From: Spirosoma oryzae
Lineage (GTDB): Bacteria; Bacteroidota; Bacteroidia; Cytophagales; Spirosomataceae
Assembly (NCBI RefSeq): GCF_003002825.1
Contig: NZ_PVTE01000006.1
Location: 62,001-126,000, forward strand
Length of the DNA: 64,000 bases
Direction: 5' to 3'
Position numbers and translations under genes: made by a program. Shown here in pieces: positions 1 through 9,177 of the stretch (positions are counted from its first letter, which is position 1; every line of letters begins with the position of its first letter). Under the pieces are notes generated by a model that did no database searches, had not been told where the DNA came from, and was given only the letters and a program-made list of their open reading frames with translations.

Positions 1-1585
1 CGTCGGCGAACGAAGCTTCCTTGATCCCTTTCTGTAGGTAATAATGCCCCGCAATCTCTTCGTCGAGCAGCGCGCGAACTTCGTTGCGGAACGTCATCAG
101 ATCAGCGTCTTTACTGTGCGACATCTTGGTCTTGAGCGACTTCAACTGATCTTGAATGAGGTCGAAATATTTTTCTTTCTTGGCCGATGCTTCCAGCGTA
201 CCCAGATCTTTTTCAACCTGCGTCGTGTAGTCATACTCCTTGTCGGCGACCCACTTCATGAAGTCGGCGTACTCGGCGTCGGTCAGGCGGAATTCGCGGG
301 CGGGTTTGATCGTCGGGTGATCGTGATGATACTTCACGGCATAGTCGAAGATCAGTCCTTTGTTGGTCAGGCTTTGCGCGATCGGGGCAGCCAGCTGATT
401 TTCGGTAACGACATCGGGCAACACACCACCGCCGTCGTACACCGGCCGGCCGGCTTTGGTCTTAAACGCCGTTTGCAGTGAATCGGGAATCTTGCCCACG
501 CTGCCGTCTGGGTTACGGTGGCTATAGTCGATAGCTTGAATACACCGGCCGCTGGGAATGTAGTATTTCGCCGTTGTAATCTTTAGCTTGGTGTTGAACG
601 ACAGTTCGCGGGTGGTCTGTACCAGCCCTTTGCCGTACGTCCGTTGCCCGATCAATACACCCCGGTCGTAGTCCTGAATGACACCCGATACGATCTCGGC
701 GGCCGACGCGCTATGACTGTTGGTCAGCACGATGATCGGAATTTCTAGGTCCATCGGCGCATTCATGGCCGTGTAGGTTTTATTCCACTCGGTCACCTTC
801 CCCTTCGTCGTCACCACTTCCGAATCTTTCGGGATAAAGATGTTGCAGATGTCGATGGCCATGTTGAGCAGCCCACCGGGATTTTCGCGTACGTCGAGCA
901 CCAGCTTTTTCATGCCCTTACCCTTCAGCTCCTGCACCGCCGTCCGTACTTCCCGCGAGGCCGTAGCCGTGAAGTCCTTCAGGTCGATGTAGCCCACGTC
1001 GTCCGACAACATGCCGTAGTAGGGCACATTGGTCATCTTCACGACGTCGCGCATCACGGTCACCTCGACCGGCGCCGTAGCCCCGTATCGCTTTACCGAT
1101 AGTTTTACCGCTGTATTGTTCTGCCCTTTGATGAGCTTACTGGCATCGGCATCTTTCCGGCTTTTCAGCTCGACACCGTCAATCTTCAGAATTTCGTCGC
1201 CGATTTGCAGGCCCGACTTCTCGGCGGGGGTGCCTTCGTAAATCATCAGCACGATGTTCTTGCCCTGCCGCTGCCCGATAACCGCTCCGATGCCGTTGTA
1301 GCGACCGGTGGTCATGGTCATGTAATCTTCGATTTCGTCTTCCGCGTAGAAATTGGTGTACGGATCAAGCCCCTTCAGCATCGCATCGATACTGCTTTTC
1401 ACCATCCGGTTAGGGTTGATCTCGTCGACATAGTACATGTTCAGTTCCTTGAACAAAGTCGCGTAAATGTCGAGGTTGCGGGCGATCTCGAAGAAGCGGT
1501 CGTCGTTCTTGAACGAAAACAGGCCAATACCACCCGCTACGAGCCCGGCTGTGGCGAAAAGCGTCAAACGTTTGCTGAGGTGCAT
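1..1585 (-). CDS. C-terminal processing peptidase, S41 family (3' end outside window)
   Basis: Periplasmic serine protease of the CtpA/tail-specific family. The protein starts with a hydrophobic segment (residues 8-24) that anchors or exports it. A PDZ domain follows around residues 90-170 (IGAVIG, GLQIGDEILKIDG). The S41 catalytic core comes next: the Ser lies in SHSASAAEIVSG (codon near base 709) and the Lys in YGKGLVQT. The frame is open to base 1, so only about the last few dozen codons are missing. The start is the ATG at 1585. It lies downstream of rnpA on the same strand, with a repeat-hairpin spacer between. Family assignment is firm; the substrate is unknown. Confidence 0.93.
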   Translation of the reverse strand, partial: MHLSKRLTLFATAGLVAGGIGLFSFKNDDRFFEIARNLDIYATLFKELNMYYVDEINPNRMVKSSIDAMLKGLDPYTNFYAEDEIEDYMTMTTGRYNGIGAVIGQRQGKNIVLMIYEGTPAEKSGLQIGDEILKIDGVELKSRKDADASKLIKGQNNTAVKLSVKRYGATAPVEVTVMRDVVKMTNVPYYGMLSDDVGYIDLKDFTATASREVRTAVQELKGKGMKKLVLDVRENPGGLLNMAIDICNIFIPKDSEVVTTKGKVTEWNKTYTAMNAPMDLEIPIIVLTNSHSASAAEIVSGVIQDYDRGVLIGQRTYGKGLVQTTRELSFNTKLKITTAKYYIPSGRCIQAIDYSHRNPDGSVGKIPDSLQTAFKTKAGRPVYDGGGVLPDVVTENQLAAPIAQSLTNKGLIFDYAVKYHHDHPTIKPAREFRLTDAEYADFMKWVADKEYDYTTQVEKDLGTLEASAKKEKYFDLIQDQLKSLKTKMSHSKDADLMTFRNEVRALLDEEIAGHYYLQKGIKEASFAD

Positions 1586-1587
1586 AA

Positions 1588-1694
1588 GGGTTTACAGTTT
1601 ACAGTAGTCGGTTTACAGTAGTGATCAGGCGGTGGACCGTCACACGGTTGTGGGTATTGGACAGACGGAAAACCGTAAACTGAATACCGAAAAC
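1588..1694. repeat. Word-repeat palindrome, GTTTACAG family
   Basis: Fills the gap between the protease gene and rnpA. The left side has three copies of TTTACAG with variants; the right side carries the complementary words (AACCGTAAACTG, ATACCGAAAAC). The middle is non-repetitive. It belongs to the same vocabulary as the spacers near 16.6, 20.3, 24.5, 27.4 and 45.0 kb. Pairing is imperfect here. Confidence 0.7.
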
Positions 1695-2081
1695 CTACAA
1701 CTTTCGTAAGGCTAATTTCATACCTTTTTCTATCTCCTCAAACGAAATAATCTGCTTGGCCGTATAAAGCAAGGCGAGGTGGCTGGGTAGGGGGCGCGTG
1801 CGGCCCTCGGGGGGAAAGAGTAACTGCTTGTTGAGCCGGTAAGCCTCGCGGACACGCCGACGAATCAGGTTGCGGTCGACGGCCCGTTTGAACTGCCGTT
1901 TGGGAACGGTAATGACGATGGCGGGCAGCGCTCCGGCGGCTTCAGGTTCGTTTAGATAAAGGAGTCTAAACGGAAAAAGGTAGAACGTCCCAACGGCCGT
2001 ACTACCTTTTTTAAAGAGTTCACCCAGAATTTTTTTGCTGCAAAGCCGCTCCGATTTCGTAAAGGTTTGCCGCATATGCAT
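1695..2081 (-). CDS. rnpA: Ribonuclease P protein component
   Basis: Protein subunit of RNase P, which helps the catalytic RNA cut 5' leaders from tRNA precursors. The 128-residue length is normal. The family signature is visible as FKRAVDRNLIRRRVREAYR (about residues 63-81), the basic RNR motif that contacts RNA. The N-terminus FTKSERL is also typical. The start could be the second Met (2075, MRQTFTKSERL) rather than the first. It follows rpmH on the same strand with a short gap, the usual rpmH-rnpA pair. The stop is TAG at 1695-1697. Confidence 0.96.
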   Translation of the reverse strand: MHMRQTFTKSERLCSKKILGELFKKGSTAVGTFYLFPFRLLYLNEPEAAGALPAIVITVPKRQFKRAVDRNLIRRRVREAYRLNKQLLFPPEGRTRPLPSHLALLYTAKQIISFEEIEKGMKLALRKL

Positions 2082-2135
2082 AGGTTGACGTCTGGAGCCC
2101 GGCAGGACGCGAAACGACGAACCAGAAACCGGGAA

Positions 2136-2303
2136 TTAAACTTTAAAGCGATCGCCTTTTTTCTCGTCCGATACGGTCAGCTTCCAGCGACCTTTGGCAC
2201 GACGGCGGGCCAGTACTTGACGGCCGTTGGCGGTTGACATCCGCTCGCGGAAGCCGTGCTTGTTTTTCCGCTTCCGGTTCGATGGTTGGTACGTTCTTTT
2301 CAT
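2136..2303 (-). CDS. rpmH: 50S ribosomal protein L34
   Basis: Small basic protein of the large ribosomal subunit, 55 residues. It begins [18 protein letters not shown] and contains [19 protein letters not shown], the near-invariant L34 sequence. The short C-terminal extension ([16 protein letters not shown]) makes it slightly longer than the usual 44-50 residues. It is transcribed ahead of rnpA, 54 bases upstream of it. A promoter-like element lies about 45 bases upstream of the start. Confidence 0.97.
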   Translation of the reverse strand: MKRTYQPSNRKRKNKHGFRERMSTANGRQVLARRRAKGRWKLTVSDEKKGDRFKV

Positions 2304-2345
2304 GATCTATCTTGCCTAAAACTCCTGAGTTTCGAAATGAGTCCG

Positions 2346-2376
2346 CAAAAATAGTAGAACGCTTTGTCTTAACCAA
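2346..2376 (-). promoter_or_regulatory. Promoter for rpmH-rnpA
   Basis: Read on the minus strand, TATTTTTG (bases 2353-2346) fits the Bacteroidota -7 element TAnnTTTG. TTG (2376-2374) lies 20 bp upstream and fits the -33 element. It points at rpmH. Confidence 0.6.
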
Positions 2377-2545
2377 GTGCCGATCGTGAAATTGGTGCCT
2401 GTCAGCCAGTGAAATAGCTGGTAAATCCAATTTTCGGTCGTTAAAACGAGCTGTCTGTGCGATTAGTCTGCCTATTTTGGGAAACCCTTTCGCCAATTAC
2501 GTCAGTTATCGATTTGTATTTGCTTACTGAACGACGATACCCACC

Positions 2546-4108
2546 ATGCATTACCGCCTGTCTGCCGATCCCGAATTGCCGCATTACATTGCTGTCGAAG
2601 CCGAGCTGGCGCAGGTGACGCCGGGTTCGGTTATTGAGTTGCAGTTGCCTGCCTGGCGGCCCGGTCGGTATGAGTTACAGCACTTCGCCAAGAATATTCA
2701 GCGGTTCACCGTCACGGACGAGACGGGACAACCACTGCCCTTTCGCAAGATTACGAAAGACCGCTGGCGGGTAATTACCAAAACCGGGACAACGGTTATT
2801 GCCAAATACAATTTTTATAGCCTGATCCCGACGACCTATCAGCTCAACGCCGGCAGCAGCTTCATCGACGAATCGTTGCTATACGTCAATCCGGTGAACC
2901 TTTGTCTTTACGCTGAAGGACACATCAACGATCCTTGTACACTGGACGTGCACATTCCCCGCCACTGGACCGTTGCCTGTGGCCTGACACGTATCGATGA
3001 CGCAACTGATACAAGTGGCCCGGTTCGCTTACAGGCGGCTGACTTTTACGAACTGGTCGACTGTCCGCTGCTGGCTGCACCCAGTCTACAGCATATTCAG
3101 TACGACATCCAGCAAACGCAGTTTCACGTCTGGATTCAGGGCGGCTGGCGAACCGACGGGACCACCGCTTTCGATGCTGATCGCATCGTGGACGACTTCA
3201 CACGTTTTTCGGCCCAGCAGATTGCCCTATACGGCGAATTCCCGGAGGGCGACTATCATTTCCTGACGCTGGTGCTACCGGTGGCTTACTACCACGGTGT
3301 CGAACACCGCAATTCAACGGTACTAGTGCTGGGGCCCGCCGATGAAGGGGCCGGTTTATATAACGATTTGTTGGGTGTAGCATCGCACGAATTATTTCAT
3401 GCCTGGAACATTATCCGAATCCGCCCGACTGAACTGCTGCCGTACGACTTTACCCGCGAAAATTACTTCGATACCTGCTTTGTTGCCGAGGGCGTGACGA
3501 CCTACTATGGCGACCTGATGCTGCGCCGGTCGGGTGTGTTTGACGATGACGCGTATTTGAAGGAGTTGCAGGTTATCGTCAAACGGCACTTCGAAAATAA
3601 TGGCCGGGCGTTTCAGTCGCTGACCGAGTCGTCATGGGATTTGTGGCTTGACGGCTACGAGAAAGGCGTTCCTGACCGGAAAGTGTCGGTTTATCACAAA
3701 GGAGCGATTGCCGCCCTCATCCTGGACTTGCGCATTCGCCGGTTGACCAATCATGCCCAATCGCTCGATGATGTAATGCGACAGATGTGGATACGTTTTG
3801 GTAAACCGTTCATTGGTTATACGCTTGATGATTACCGGACGGTAGCCGAATCGGTAGCAGATGAACGACTGACGGACTATTTCAACCTGTGTATTTTCGG
3901 GAACAGTGCCCTGGAAGAACCCCTGAATGAGCTACTCGCCTGGGTTGGGCTGCAAGTGGTCTGGGAAGCGCCGACCGCCGACTTGCCCGGTGGTATTCAT
4001 CTGATCGATACGGGCGATGTAGCAGGGCGAGCTGAACGCGCCCGCTGGTTTGGAGCCGCACTCACTGCCGAGAACCAGCTGCTCGACACCGACATAGCGA
4101 AAGCGTAA
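2546..4108 (+). CDS. M61 family metallopeptidase (glycyl-aminopeptidase-like)
   Basis: Zinc peptidase related to M61 glycyl aminopeptidases. An N-terminal beta domain (residues 1-170) opens with a typical HYRLSADPELPHYIAVEAEL stretch. The catalytic domain has the zinc motif HELFHAWN near residue 281 and a downstream EGVTTYYGDL that supplies the third ligand. The protein ends at 520 residues with a short, degenerate C-terminal segment. Most M61 enzymes are about 580-620 residues and end in a PDZ domain, which seems absent here. There is no clear signal peptide, so it may be cytoplasmic. Start ATG is at 2546 with no Shine-Dalgarno. Confidence 0.9.
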   Translation: MHYRLSADPELPHYIAVEAELAQVTPGSVIELQLPAWRPGRYELQHFAKNIQRFTVTDETGQPLPFRKITKDRWRVITKTGTTVIAKYNFYSLIPTTYQLNAGSSFIDESLLYVNPVNLCLYAEGHINDPCTLDVHIPRHWTVACGLTRIDDATDTSGPVRLQAADFYELVDCPLLAAPSLQHIQYDIQQTQFHVWIQGGWRTDGTTAFDADRIVDDFTRFSAQQIALYGEFPEGDYHFLTLVLPVAYYHGVEHRNSTVLVLGPADEGAGLYNDLLGVASHELFHAWNIIRIRPTELLPYDFTRENYFDTCFVAEGVTTYYGDLMLRRSGVFDDDAYLKELQVIVKRHFENNGRAFQSLTESSWDLWLDGYEKGVPDRKVSVYHKGAIAALILDLRIRRLTNHAQSLDDVMRQMWIRFGKPFIGYTLDDYRTVAESVADERLTDYFNLCIFGNSALEEPLNELLAWVGLQVVWEAPTADLPGGIHLIDTGDVAGRAERARWFGAALTAENQLLDTDIAKA

Positions 4109-4206
4109 CCGTAGGGCCGATCAGCGGTAGCGAATTATTCGGATAGGTGGATTAATGACAGAAAAAATACACATTGCGTCGCTACTTTTCTGTCTCGACT
4201 ACCGCT

Positions 4207-5715
4207 ATGAACCCGTCAAGTAAAGAACTGCCGTTTGACGAATACGTCCGGCACGATGCAACCGCATTAGCTGAACTGGTACGAAATGGCGACGTTAGCC
4301 CGGCCGAGTTGCTGGCAACGGCCATTGCGCGGGCGGAGGCTGTGAATCCCACGCTAAACGCGATCGTAACGCCATTGTACGAGAAAGGGCGTACCGTCAT
4401 TGAGCAACTGCCAGCAAATGCGCCGTTTCGGGGCGTTCCTTTTCTGCTGAAAGATCTGGAGCTAGGCTGGGCCGGAACAGCCCTGAAGTCAGGGAGCCGG
4501 GCCTATCGTGACTATGTATCGTCGACAGATAGCGATACCGTTCGGCGATTTCTAAACGCTGGTCTCGTTCCGTTTGGCAAGACGAATACGCCTGAGTTTG
4601 GCCTGACACCCTATACAGAATCAACCTTGTACGGTCCGGCGCATAACCCGTGGAATCCAGCGTACTCCCCCGGAGGGTCGAGTGGTGGTTCGGCCGTAGC
4701 CGTGGCGGCTGGTATTGTTCCGGCGGCAACCGCTTCCGACGGGGGCGGGTCGATCCGTATTCCGGCATCGTGTTGCGGGCTGTTTGGCCTGAAACCGTCG
4801 CGGGGGCGCGTGTCGCTGGGGCCGAATTATGGCGAACTCTGGAACGGGGCCGTTATCGGTCATGTACTCACCCGGTCGGTGCGCGACAGTGCGGGACTAC
4901 TCGATGCTATCGCTGGCCATTCTCCCGGTGACCCGTATCTGATTGCGCCACCGAACCGACCATACGCCGAAGAAGTAGGGCGGGAGCCGGGTAAGCTACG
5001 CATTGCGTTCTCGACACAGCACCTCATGCCCTCGCAGACGACCGATCCCGAATGCGTTGCGGCCGTTCGCGAAACCGTAACGCTGCTGGAGAAACTGGGC
5101 CATATGGTCGATGAAGTACCGTTGCCCTACGAGAAGACAATCGTCACAGAAGCGTTCTTCGTAAACGTCTTGAGCGAGACGGCGGCTACCCTGCGCGAAA
5201 TCAGTCAGTACCTTGGTCGCCCTGTTCAGCGAGACGACGTAGAATTGAATACGTGGGCGCTGGGTCGACTGGCGGAAGGCTTTACAGCCGCCGACGTTGC
5301 TTACCAGAAACGACGCTGGAACAGCCTGAACCGGGCTATGGGGCAATTCCACGAAACCTACGACCTCTTTCTAACGCCTACCTTACCCCGGCCACCAATC
5401 AAAATCGGTACCTTTCAAAACTCAGCGTCGGAAGCGCGGACGATGAAGCTGGTCGACGCTATGCGGGGGCTTAAATACCTGAAAGGAACGAAACTGATCG
5501 CCGAACTGGCTGAAAAGTCGCTGGGCTATATTTCGTATACCGTCATTGCCAATATGACCGGCCAGCCATCCATGTCGGTACCGCTGCATTGGTCAGCCGA
5601 GGGCTTGCCGATTGGTGTTATGTTCTCGGGGCGTATGGGCGACGAAGCTACTCTGTTTCAACTTGCTGGTCAGCTTGAGCAGGAGCGGCCGTGGTTTAAC
5701 AGACGACCGGCATAA
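4207..5715 (+). CDS. Amidase (amidase signature family)
   Basis: Hydrolyses an amide bond in an unknown substrate. The Ser-cisSer-Lys triad of the amidase signature family is visible: Lys in FLLKDLE (about residue 83), cis-Ser in [15 protein letters not shown] (about 157) and the nucleophile in [12 protein letters not shown] (about 181). Length 502 residues is typical of GatA-like or fatty-acid amide hydrolase-like members. It is not in a gatCAB cluster and lacks other hints of a tRNA role. I prefer the ATG at 4207; an in-frame TTG at 4174 would add 11 residues. The 98 bases before it hold nothing recognisable. Confidence 0.92.
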   Translation: MNPSSKELPFDEYVRHDATALAELVRNGDVSPAELLATAIARAEAVNPTLNAIVTPLYEKGRTVIEQLPANAPFRGVPFLLKDLELGWAGTALKSGSRAYRDYVSSTDSDTVRRFLNAGLVPFGKTNTPEFGLTPYTESTLYGPAHNPWNPAYSPGGSSGGSAVAVAAGIVPAATASDGGGSIRIPASCCGLFGLKPSRGRVSLGPNYGELWNGAVIGHVLTRSVRDSAGLLDAIAGHSPGDPYLIAPPNRPYAEEVGREPGKLRIAFSTQHLMPSQTTDPECVAAVRETVTLLEKLGHMVDEVPLPYEKTIVTEAFFVNVLSETAATLREISQYLGRPVQRDDVELNTWALGRLAEGFTAADVAYQKRRWNSLNRAMGQFHETYDLFLTPTLPRPPIKIGTFQNSASEARTMKLVDAMRGLKYLKGTKLIAELAEKSLGYISYTVIANMTGQPSMSVPLHWSAEGLPIGVMFSGRMGDEATLFQLAGQLEQERPWFNRRPA

Positions 5716-5742
5716 AAAAAGAGACAGCTTTAAGGCTGTCTC
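5714..5742 (-). terminator. Rho-independent terminator of the crtZ-like gene
   Basis: GAGACAGC pairs with GCTGTCTC (5721-5742). On the minus strand it is followed by seven U residues (5720-5714), so it ends minus-strand transcripts. On the plus strand no U-tract follows. Confidence 0.85.
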
Positions 5743-5749
5743 ATCTGAC

Positions 5750-6235
5750 TTAGTTGGCTGATTCTTTCGCGGAGGTTACTTTCGGTTCTTTCACCGACCG
5801 ATCATAGCGTTTGGGCGCGTAAAGAAATCCGAATGCTTCCGCACCCTCTTTGGTGTGCACCTTATGGTGTATGTAGTGTGCCCGCATGATACGCTGCATA
5901 TAGCGTCCGCTGGTGTCGAACTTCATCTTGACACGACGGTGTACGATTACGTCATGGAACAGGAAATAGAAGATTCCGTATAGTGTCACGCCGGCACCGA
6001 TCCAGGCCAGAAAGCCCAGTTCAGGAATCTCAACACCGGCCAGAATCAGCCCGATGGCAACGACACTGAACACAACGGCGAAGAGGTCGTTTATTTCAAA
6101 AAAACCTTTATGATGGTTATGGTGGTCGCGGTGCCAGCTCCACAAAACGCCGTGCATGATGTATTTGTGCGTAAACCAAGCCACCCCTTCCATAAACAGA
6201 AAAGTACCTATTACCAGAGCAATGTTTACCAGCAT
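5750..6235 (-). CDS. crtZ: Beta-carotene hydroxylase-like membrane enzyme (fatty acid hydroxylase superfamily)
   Basis: Membrane di-iron hydroxylase that most resembles CrtZ, which adds 3-hydroxyl groups to beta-carotene rings. The histidine clusters that bind iron are all present: HKYIMHG, HRDHHNHH, HDVIVHRR and HYIHHKVH. Four hydrophobic segments surround them. At 161 residues the size is right for bacterial CrtZ. I chose the ATG at 6235 (MLVNIALVIGTFLFMEG); a TTG at 6259 would add 8 residues. No other carotenoid gene is adjacent, so a sterol or fatty-acid relative cannot be fully excluded. Confidence 0.88.
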   Translation of the reverse strand: MLVNIALVIGTFLFMEGVAWFTHKYIMHGVLWSWHRDHHNHHKGFFEINDLFAVVFSVVAIGLILAGVEIPELGFLAWIGAGVTLYGIFYFLFHDVIVHRRVKMKFDTSGRYMQRIMRAHYIHHKVHTKEGAEAFGFLYAPKRYDRSVKEPKVTSAKESAN

Positions 6236-6475
6236 TTTCGTGTTTTCTGAGTAAGACAAACAACTGCGAACCAGTCTGCGTAAAGGCTTGAGCGATGGGT
6301 TTTATCCCCCAGAAAGTCTTGCCCAACTCGCCGACTACTCCCGATACTAACGGAATGTTTCTGCGAAAAGTTGGCCGTCTGTCGGTTACTTTTCAGCGCA
6401 AAATAGAGATTGGGAGCTAACACTTGCAAGTCATTGGAGAATCCGTATCTTTATCACCAGTCAGTACTCAACCAG

Positions 6476-7147
6476 ATGAACACATCGGTTATGGACTATC
6501 AGGCACTCAAGAACCTGGTTAAGCGGGGCGAGGGTAGTAGTTTAGAGTTCAAACTGAAAACAAATCATCCCGAAAAGATTATCCGGGGTATTGTCGCTTT
6601 CGCCAACACCAACGGTGGTATTATGCTGATTGGCGTGGCCGACGACAAGACCATTCGCGGTCTGAAATACGCCGATGAAGACGAGTACCTGCTTGTCCGG
6701 GCCATCAACAAATACTGCTTTCCCCGCATCTCATATACCATTGATCGTGTGCAGCTCTACGACGAGCGCGAGGTGCTGGTAATCCGGGTACCACCAAGCC
6801 CGACCCGCCCGCATTACATCATTCCCGACCCGGTCAACGATCCCGACAACAAAAAAGCTTATGTCCGCGTCGCCGATAAATCGGTGCAGGCTAGCCGGGA
6901 AGTGCGGGAAATCCTGAAGGGGCAGCAGGCCGAACGCTCGATCCGGTTTACGTACGGCGACAAGGAACACAAGCTAATGCAGCACCTAGGCGAACATAGC
7001 AGTATCACGGTCGATCTGTTCGCGTCGATTGCGGGCATATCCCGGAAGATCGCGTCGCGCACGCTGGTGCTGCTCGTGTTGGCCCACGTGCTGGAGATTC
7101 ACCCCAGCGATGTCATGGACCAGTACACAACGAGGGCAGTTAGTTGA
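6476..7147 (+). CDS. AlbA_2/Schlafen-type putative DNA-binding protein
   Basis: The N-terminal half matches the AlbA_2 (formerly AAA_4) domain shared with Schlafen-like regulators. It has EGSSLEFK near the start, then IVAFANTNGGIMLIGVADD and a KAYVRVADKSVQASREV segment. The C-terminal part looks like a small winged-helix region (SSITVDLFASIAGISRKIASRTLVLL broken over residues 180-205). A role in nucleic-acid binding or regulation is an inference from the family. I chose ATG 6476 (MNTSVMDYQALKNL); 6491 is equally possible. A TATCTTTA about 30 bases upstream resembles a weak -7 element. It converges with the biotin operon. Confidence 0.8.
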   Translation: MNTSVMDYQALKNLVKRGEGSSLEFKLKTNHPEKIIRGIVAFANTNGGIMLIGVADDKTIRGLKYADEDEYLLVRAINKYCFPRISYTIDRVQLYDEREVLVIRVPPSPTRPHYIIPDPVNDPDNKKAYVRVADKSVQASREVREILKGQQAERSIRFTYGDKEHKLMQHLGEHSSITVDLFASIAGISRKIASRTLVLLVLAHVLEIHPSDVMDQYTTRAVS

Positions 7148-7177
7148 TGAAATAGACAATAATCCAACAGTGTCAGG

Positions 7178-7268
7178 TTTTTGTCATTCCGACGACAGGA
7201 GGAATCTTCAGTAGGCAATAAGTATTTCCTATTCCCGAAGATTCCTCCTGTCGTCGGAATGACAAAAA
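7178..7268. repeat. Perfect 32-bp inverted repeat between convergent genes
   Basis: Arm 7178-7209 (begins TTTTTGTCATTCCGACGACA) is the exact reverse complement of 7237-7268. A 27-base loop separates them. Each arm ends in a run of T or A, so a transcript from either side forms a long hairpin followed by Us. It probably terminates both the AlbA_2 gene and bioA. The sequence looks like a dispersed repeat rather than a plain terminator. Confidence 0.85.
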
Positions 7269-7288
7269 AATATCCCGGCTGTCCGAAA

Positions 7289-8590
7289 CTACAAGCTATT
7301 CAGTAATGCCATGATCTGTTCGTGAACGTACGCGAGTTGCTCGTCGGTCGTGCAGTAGGGTGGCATCAGGTACAGCACATTGCCCAATGGTCGCATCAAT
7401 ACACCCCGGTCGAGCAGGAACTGGTACGCATGATCGCGGATATGGTTGAAGTACGACGTTTGTTCGCCTACGTTCAGGTCGAACGCCAGTAACGTGCCCC
7501 GCTGCCGAATCGAACTAACGCGCGGATGTCCCGCAATCGTTTCTGCAAACCGGCTGTGGTTGGCGCTGATACGCTGAATCGCCTGCTGTGTTTCGTCGGC
7601 TAGTAGCAGATCCATGCTGGCAAGCGCAACGGAACAGGCGAGGGGGTTGGCCGTAAAGGAATGACCATGAAACAAGGTCTTCATCCGGTCGTCGGACAGA
7701 AACGCGTCGTAGATTGCCTGCGTGCAGGTGGTTACCCCCAGCGCCATCGTACCCCCCGTCAATCCTTTCGACAAACACATCAGGTCGGCCTTTTCGGTCA
7801 GGTAGTGCGACGCAAACAGTTTGCCCGTCCGGCCGAAACCGGTCATGACCTCATCGGCAATCAGCAGGATACCCTGCTCTCTCGCCAGCCGGAACAGCTC
7901 GTCGAGGAGGGCCGGTTCGTACATAATCATGCCGCCCGATCCCTGCACCAGCGGTTCGACAATAAAAGCCGCGACATCGCTGGTGAATAGCTGTCGGGCA
8001 AGGGCTAGCGTTTCTTCTTCCTGTCCGGCAACGGGTGTCGGTAGGTAATCGACGTCGAACAGGAAGGGCGCGAAGGGAGCTGAAAAGGCGCTACGTCCAC
8101 CGACGGCCATTGCTCCAAACGTATCGCCATGGTACGCATCGGTCAACGCGATCACTTTTCGGCGCGGCTGATTTCTGTTGTACCAGTACTGAAACGCCAT
8201 CTTAAGCGCAACCTCCACTGCCGTCGAGCCATTATCGGAATAGAAAACCTTGGCCTGCTTGTCGGGCAGGATGGTCAACAGTCGCTCAGCTAGTTCGACG
8301 GCGGGCTGGTGCGTGAAGCCGGCAAAAATGACGTGTTCGAGCGTATGCGCCTGTTCCGCCAGCCGCCGGGCAATCGCCGGGTGCGCATGACCGTGCAGGT
8401 TGACCCACCACGACGAAATCATATCCAGATAGGTCGTGCCATCGGCGGCATGTAGTACCGAACCGTCACCCCGGACAATGGGAATCGGCAGCGGAGCCGT
8501 CTGCATCTGCGTAAACGGATGCCAGACAACGGTATGGTCGCGTTCAGGCAACGACTCAGGCAAACTGACGGGCGTAGTGGGTAATGACAT
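7289..8590 (-). CDS. bioA: Adenosylmethionine-8-amino-7-oxononanoate aminotransferase
   Basis: PLP enzyme that converts KAPA to DAPA with S-adenosylmethionine as amino donor, the second-last-but-one step of biotin synthesis. Family marks: VWHPFTQM near the N-terminus (substrate pocket), SWWVNLHGHAHP, the cofactor loop YSDNGSTAVE, LIADEVMTGFGRTG, and the PLP lysine in LSKGLTGGTMALG. Length 433 is normal. It is the last gene of bioF-bioD-bioA, and its start overlaps the end of bioD by 35 bases, which suggests coupled translation. Confidence 0.97.
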   Translation of the reverse strand: MSLPTTPVSLPESLPERDHTVVWHPFTQMQTAPLPIPIVRGDGSVLHAADGTTYLDMISSWWVNLHGHAHPAIARRLAEQAHTLEHVIFAGFTHQPAVELAERLLTILPDKQAKVFYSDNGSTAVEVALKMAFQYWYNRNQPRRKVIALTDAYHGDTFGAMAVGGRSAFSAPFAPFLFDVDYLPTPVAGQEEETLALARQLFTSDVAAFIVEPLVQGSGGMIMYEPALLDELFRLAREQGILLIADEVMTGFGRTGKLFASHYLTEKADLMCLSKGLTGGTMALGVTTCTQAIYDAFLSDDRMKTLFHGHSFTANPLACSVALASMDLLLADETQQAIQRISANHSRFAETIAGHPRVSSIRQRGTLLAFDLNVGEQTSYFNHIRDHAYQFLLDRGVLMRPLGNVLYLMPPYCTTDEQLAYVHEQIMALLNSL

Positions 8591-9170
8591 GGGGAGTAAG
8601 CTGCGCTTCCTGCCCGATGCGGCCCAGACAAGGAAGCTGTGTATAATTCAGGATGAAGGATTCGGTTGCCGGTACGGTCGGCCCGTTGAAAATCAGACCC
8701 ACCAGCGGAATCGACCGGCTCTGACAGGCAGCTACCGACAGCAGCGTGTGGTTGATACTGCCGAGGTAGTTGCGCGATACCAGTACCACGGGTAGACCAA
8801 GCTGAACGACCAAGTCAATATTAAGCGACTGATCGTTCAGGGGAACCATCAGGCCACCGGCCAGTTCCACGACCAGCGCATTGTCGGTTTTCGGTAACTG
8901 GAAAGCGTCGAGCTGAATCGTGACACCATCGGCAGCCGCAGCCGCGTGGGGCGACATGGGCTGGTTGAGTCGGTACGCTTCGGTATGAAAGCGGGAATGG
9001 GGGTTACTAACCAGTCGGCGAACCGTATCGGTATCTGAATCGTCGAGGCCACCCGCCTGCACGGGTTTCCAGTAGTCGGCCTGCAAGGCCTCGGTTAGCG
9101 TCGCCGATACAATCGTTTTGCCGATTTCGGTACCGATGCCAGCTACAATAAGTTGATGAGGTAAAGGCAT
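8556..9170 (-). CDS. bioD: ATP-dependent dethiobiotin synthetase
   Basis: Closes the ureido ring of dethiobiotin from DAPA, CO2 and ATP. The P-loop GIGTEIGKT lies at residues 10-18, followed by YWKPVQAG, a typical BioD signature, and VVELAGGLMVPL. The chosen start is the ATG at 9170 (MPLPHQLIVAG), which puts the P-loop at its usual place. The frame stays open 47 codons further upstream, but that would overlap bioF. It begins 7 bases after the bioF stop. 204 residues, normal for the family. Confidence 0.96.
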   Translation of the reverse strand: MPLPHQLIVAGIGTEIGKTIVSATLTEALQADYWKPVQAGGLDDSDTDTVRRLVSNPHSRFHTEAYRLNQPMSPHAAAAADGVTIQLDAFQLPKTDNALVVELAGGLMVPLNDQSLNIDLVVQLGLPVVLVSRNYLGSINHTLLSVAACQSRSIPLVGLIFNGPTVPATESFILNYTQLPCLGRIGQEAQLTPHVITHYARQFA

Positions 9171-9177
9171 AAAAAAA

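Noticed and set aside
44..481. Plus-strand ORFs in the first 1.6 kb
   Set aside because: They are antisense to the S41 protease, whose PDZ and Ser-Lys motifs are clear.
1695..2540. Replication origin beside rpmH-rnpA
   Set aside because: No dnaA gene, DnaA box cluster or AT-rich unwinding region next to these genes; the only perfect boxes are the pair at 10.4 kb.
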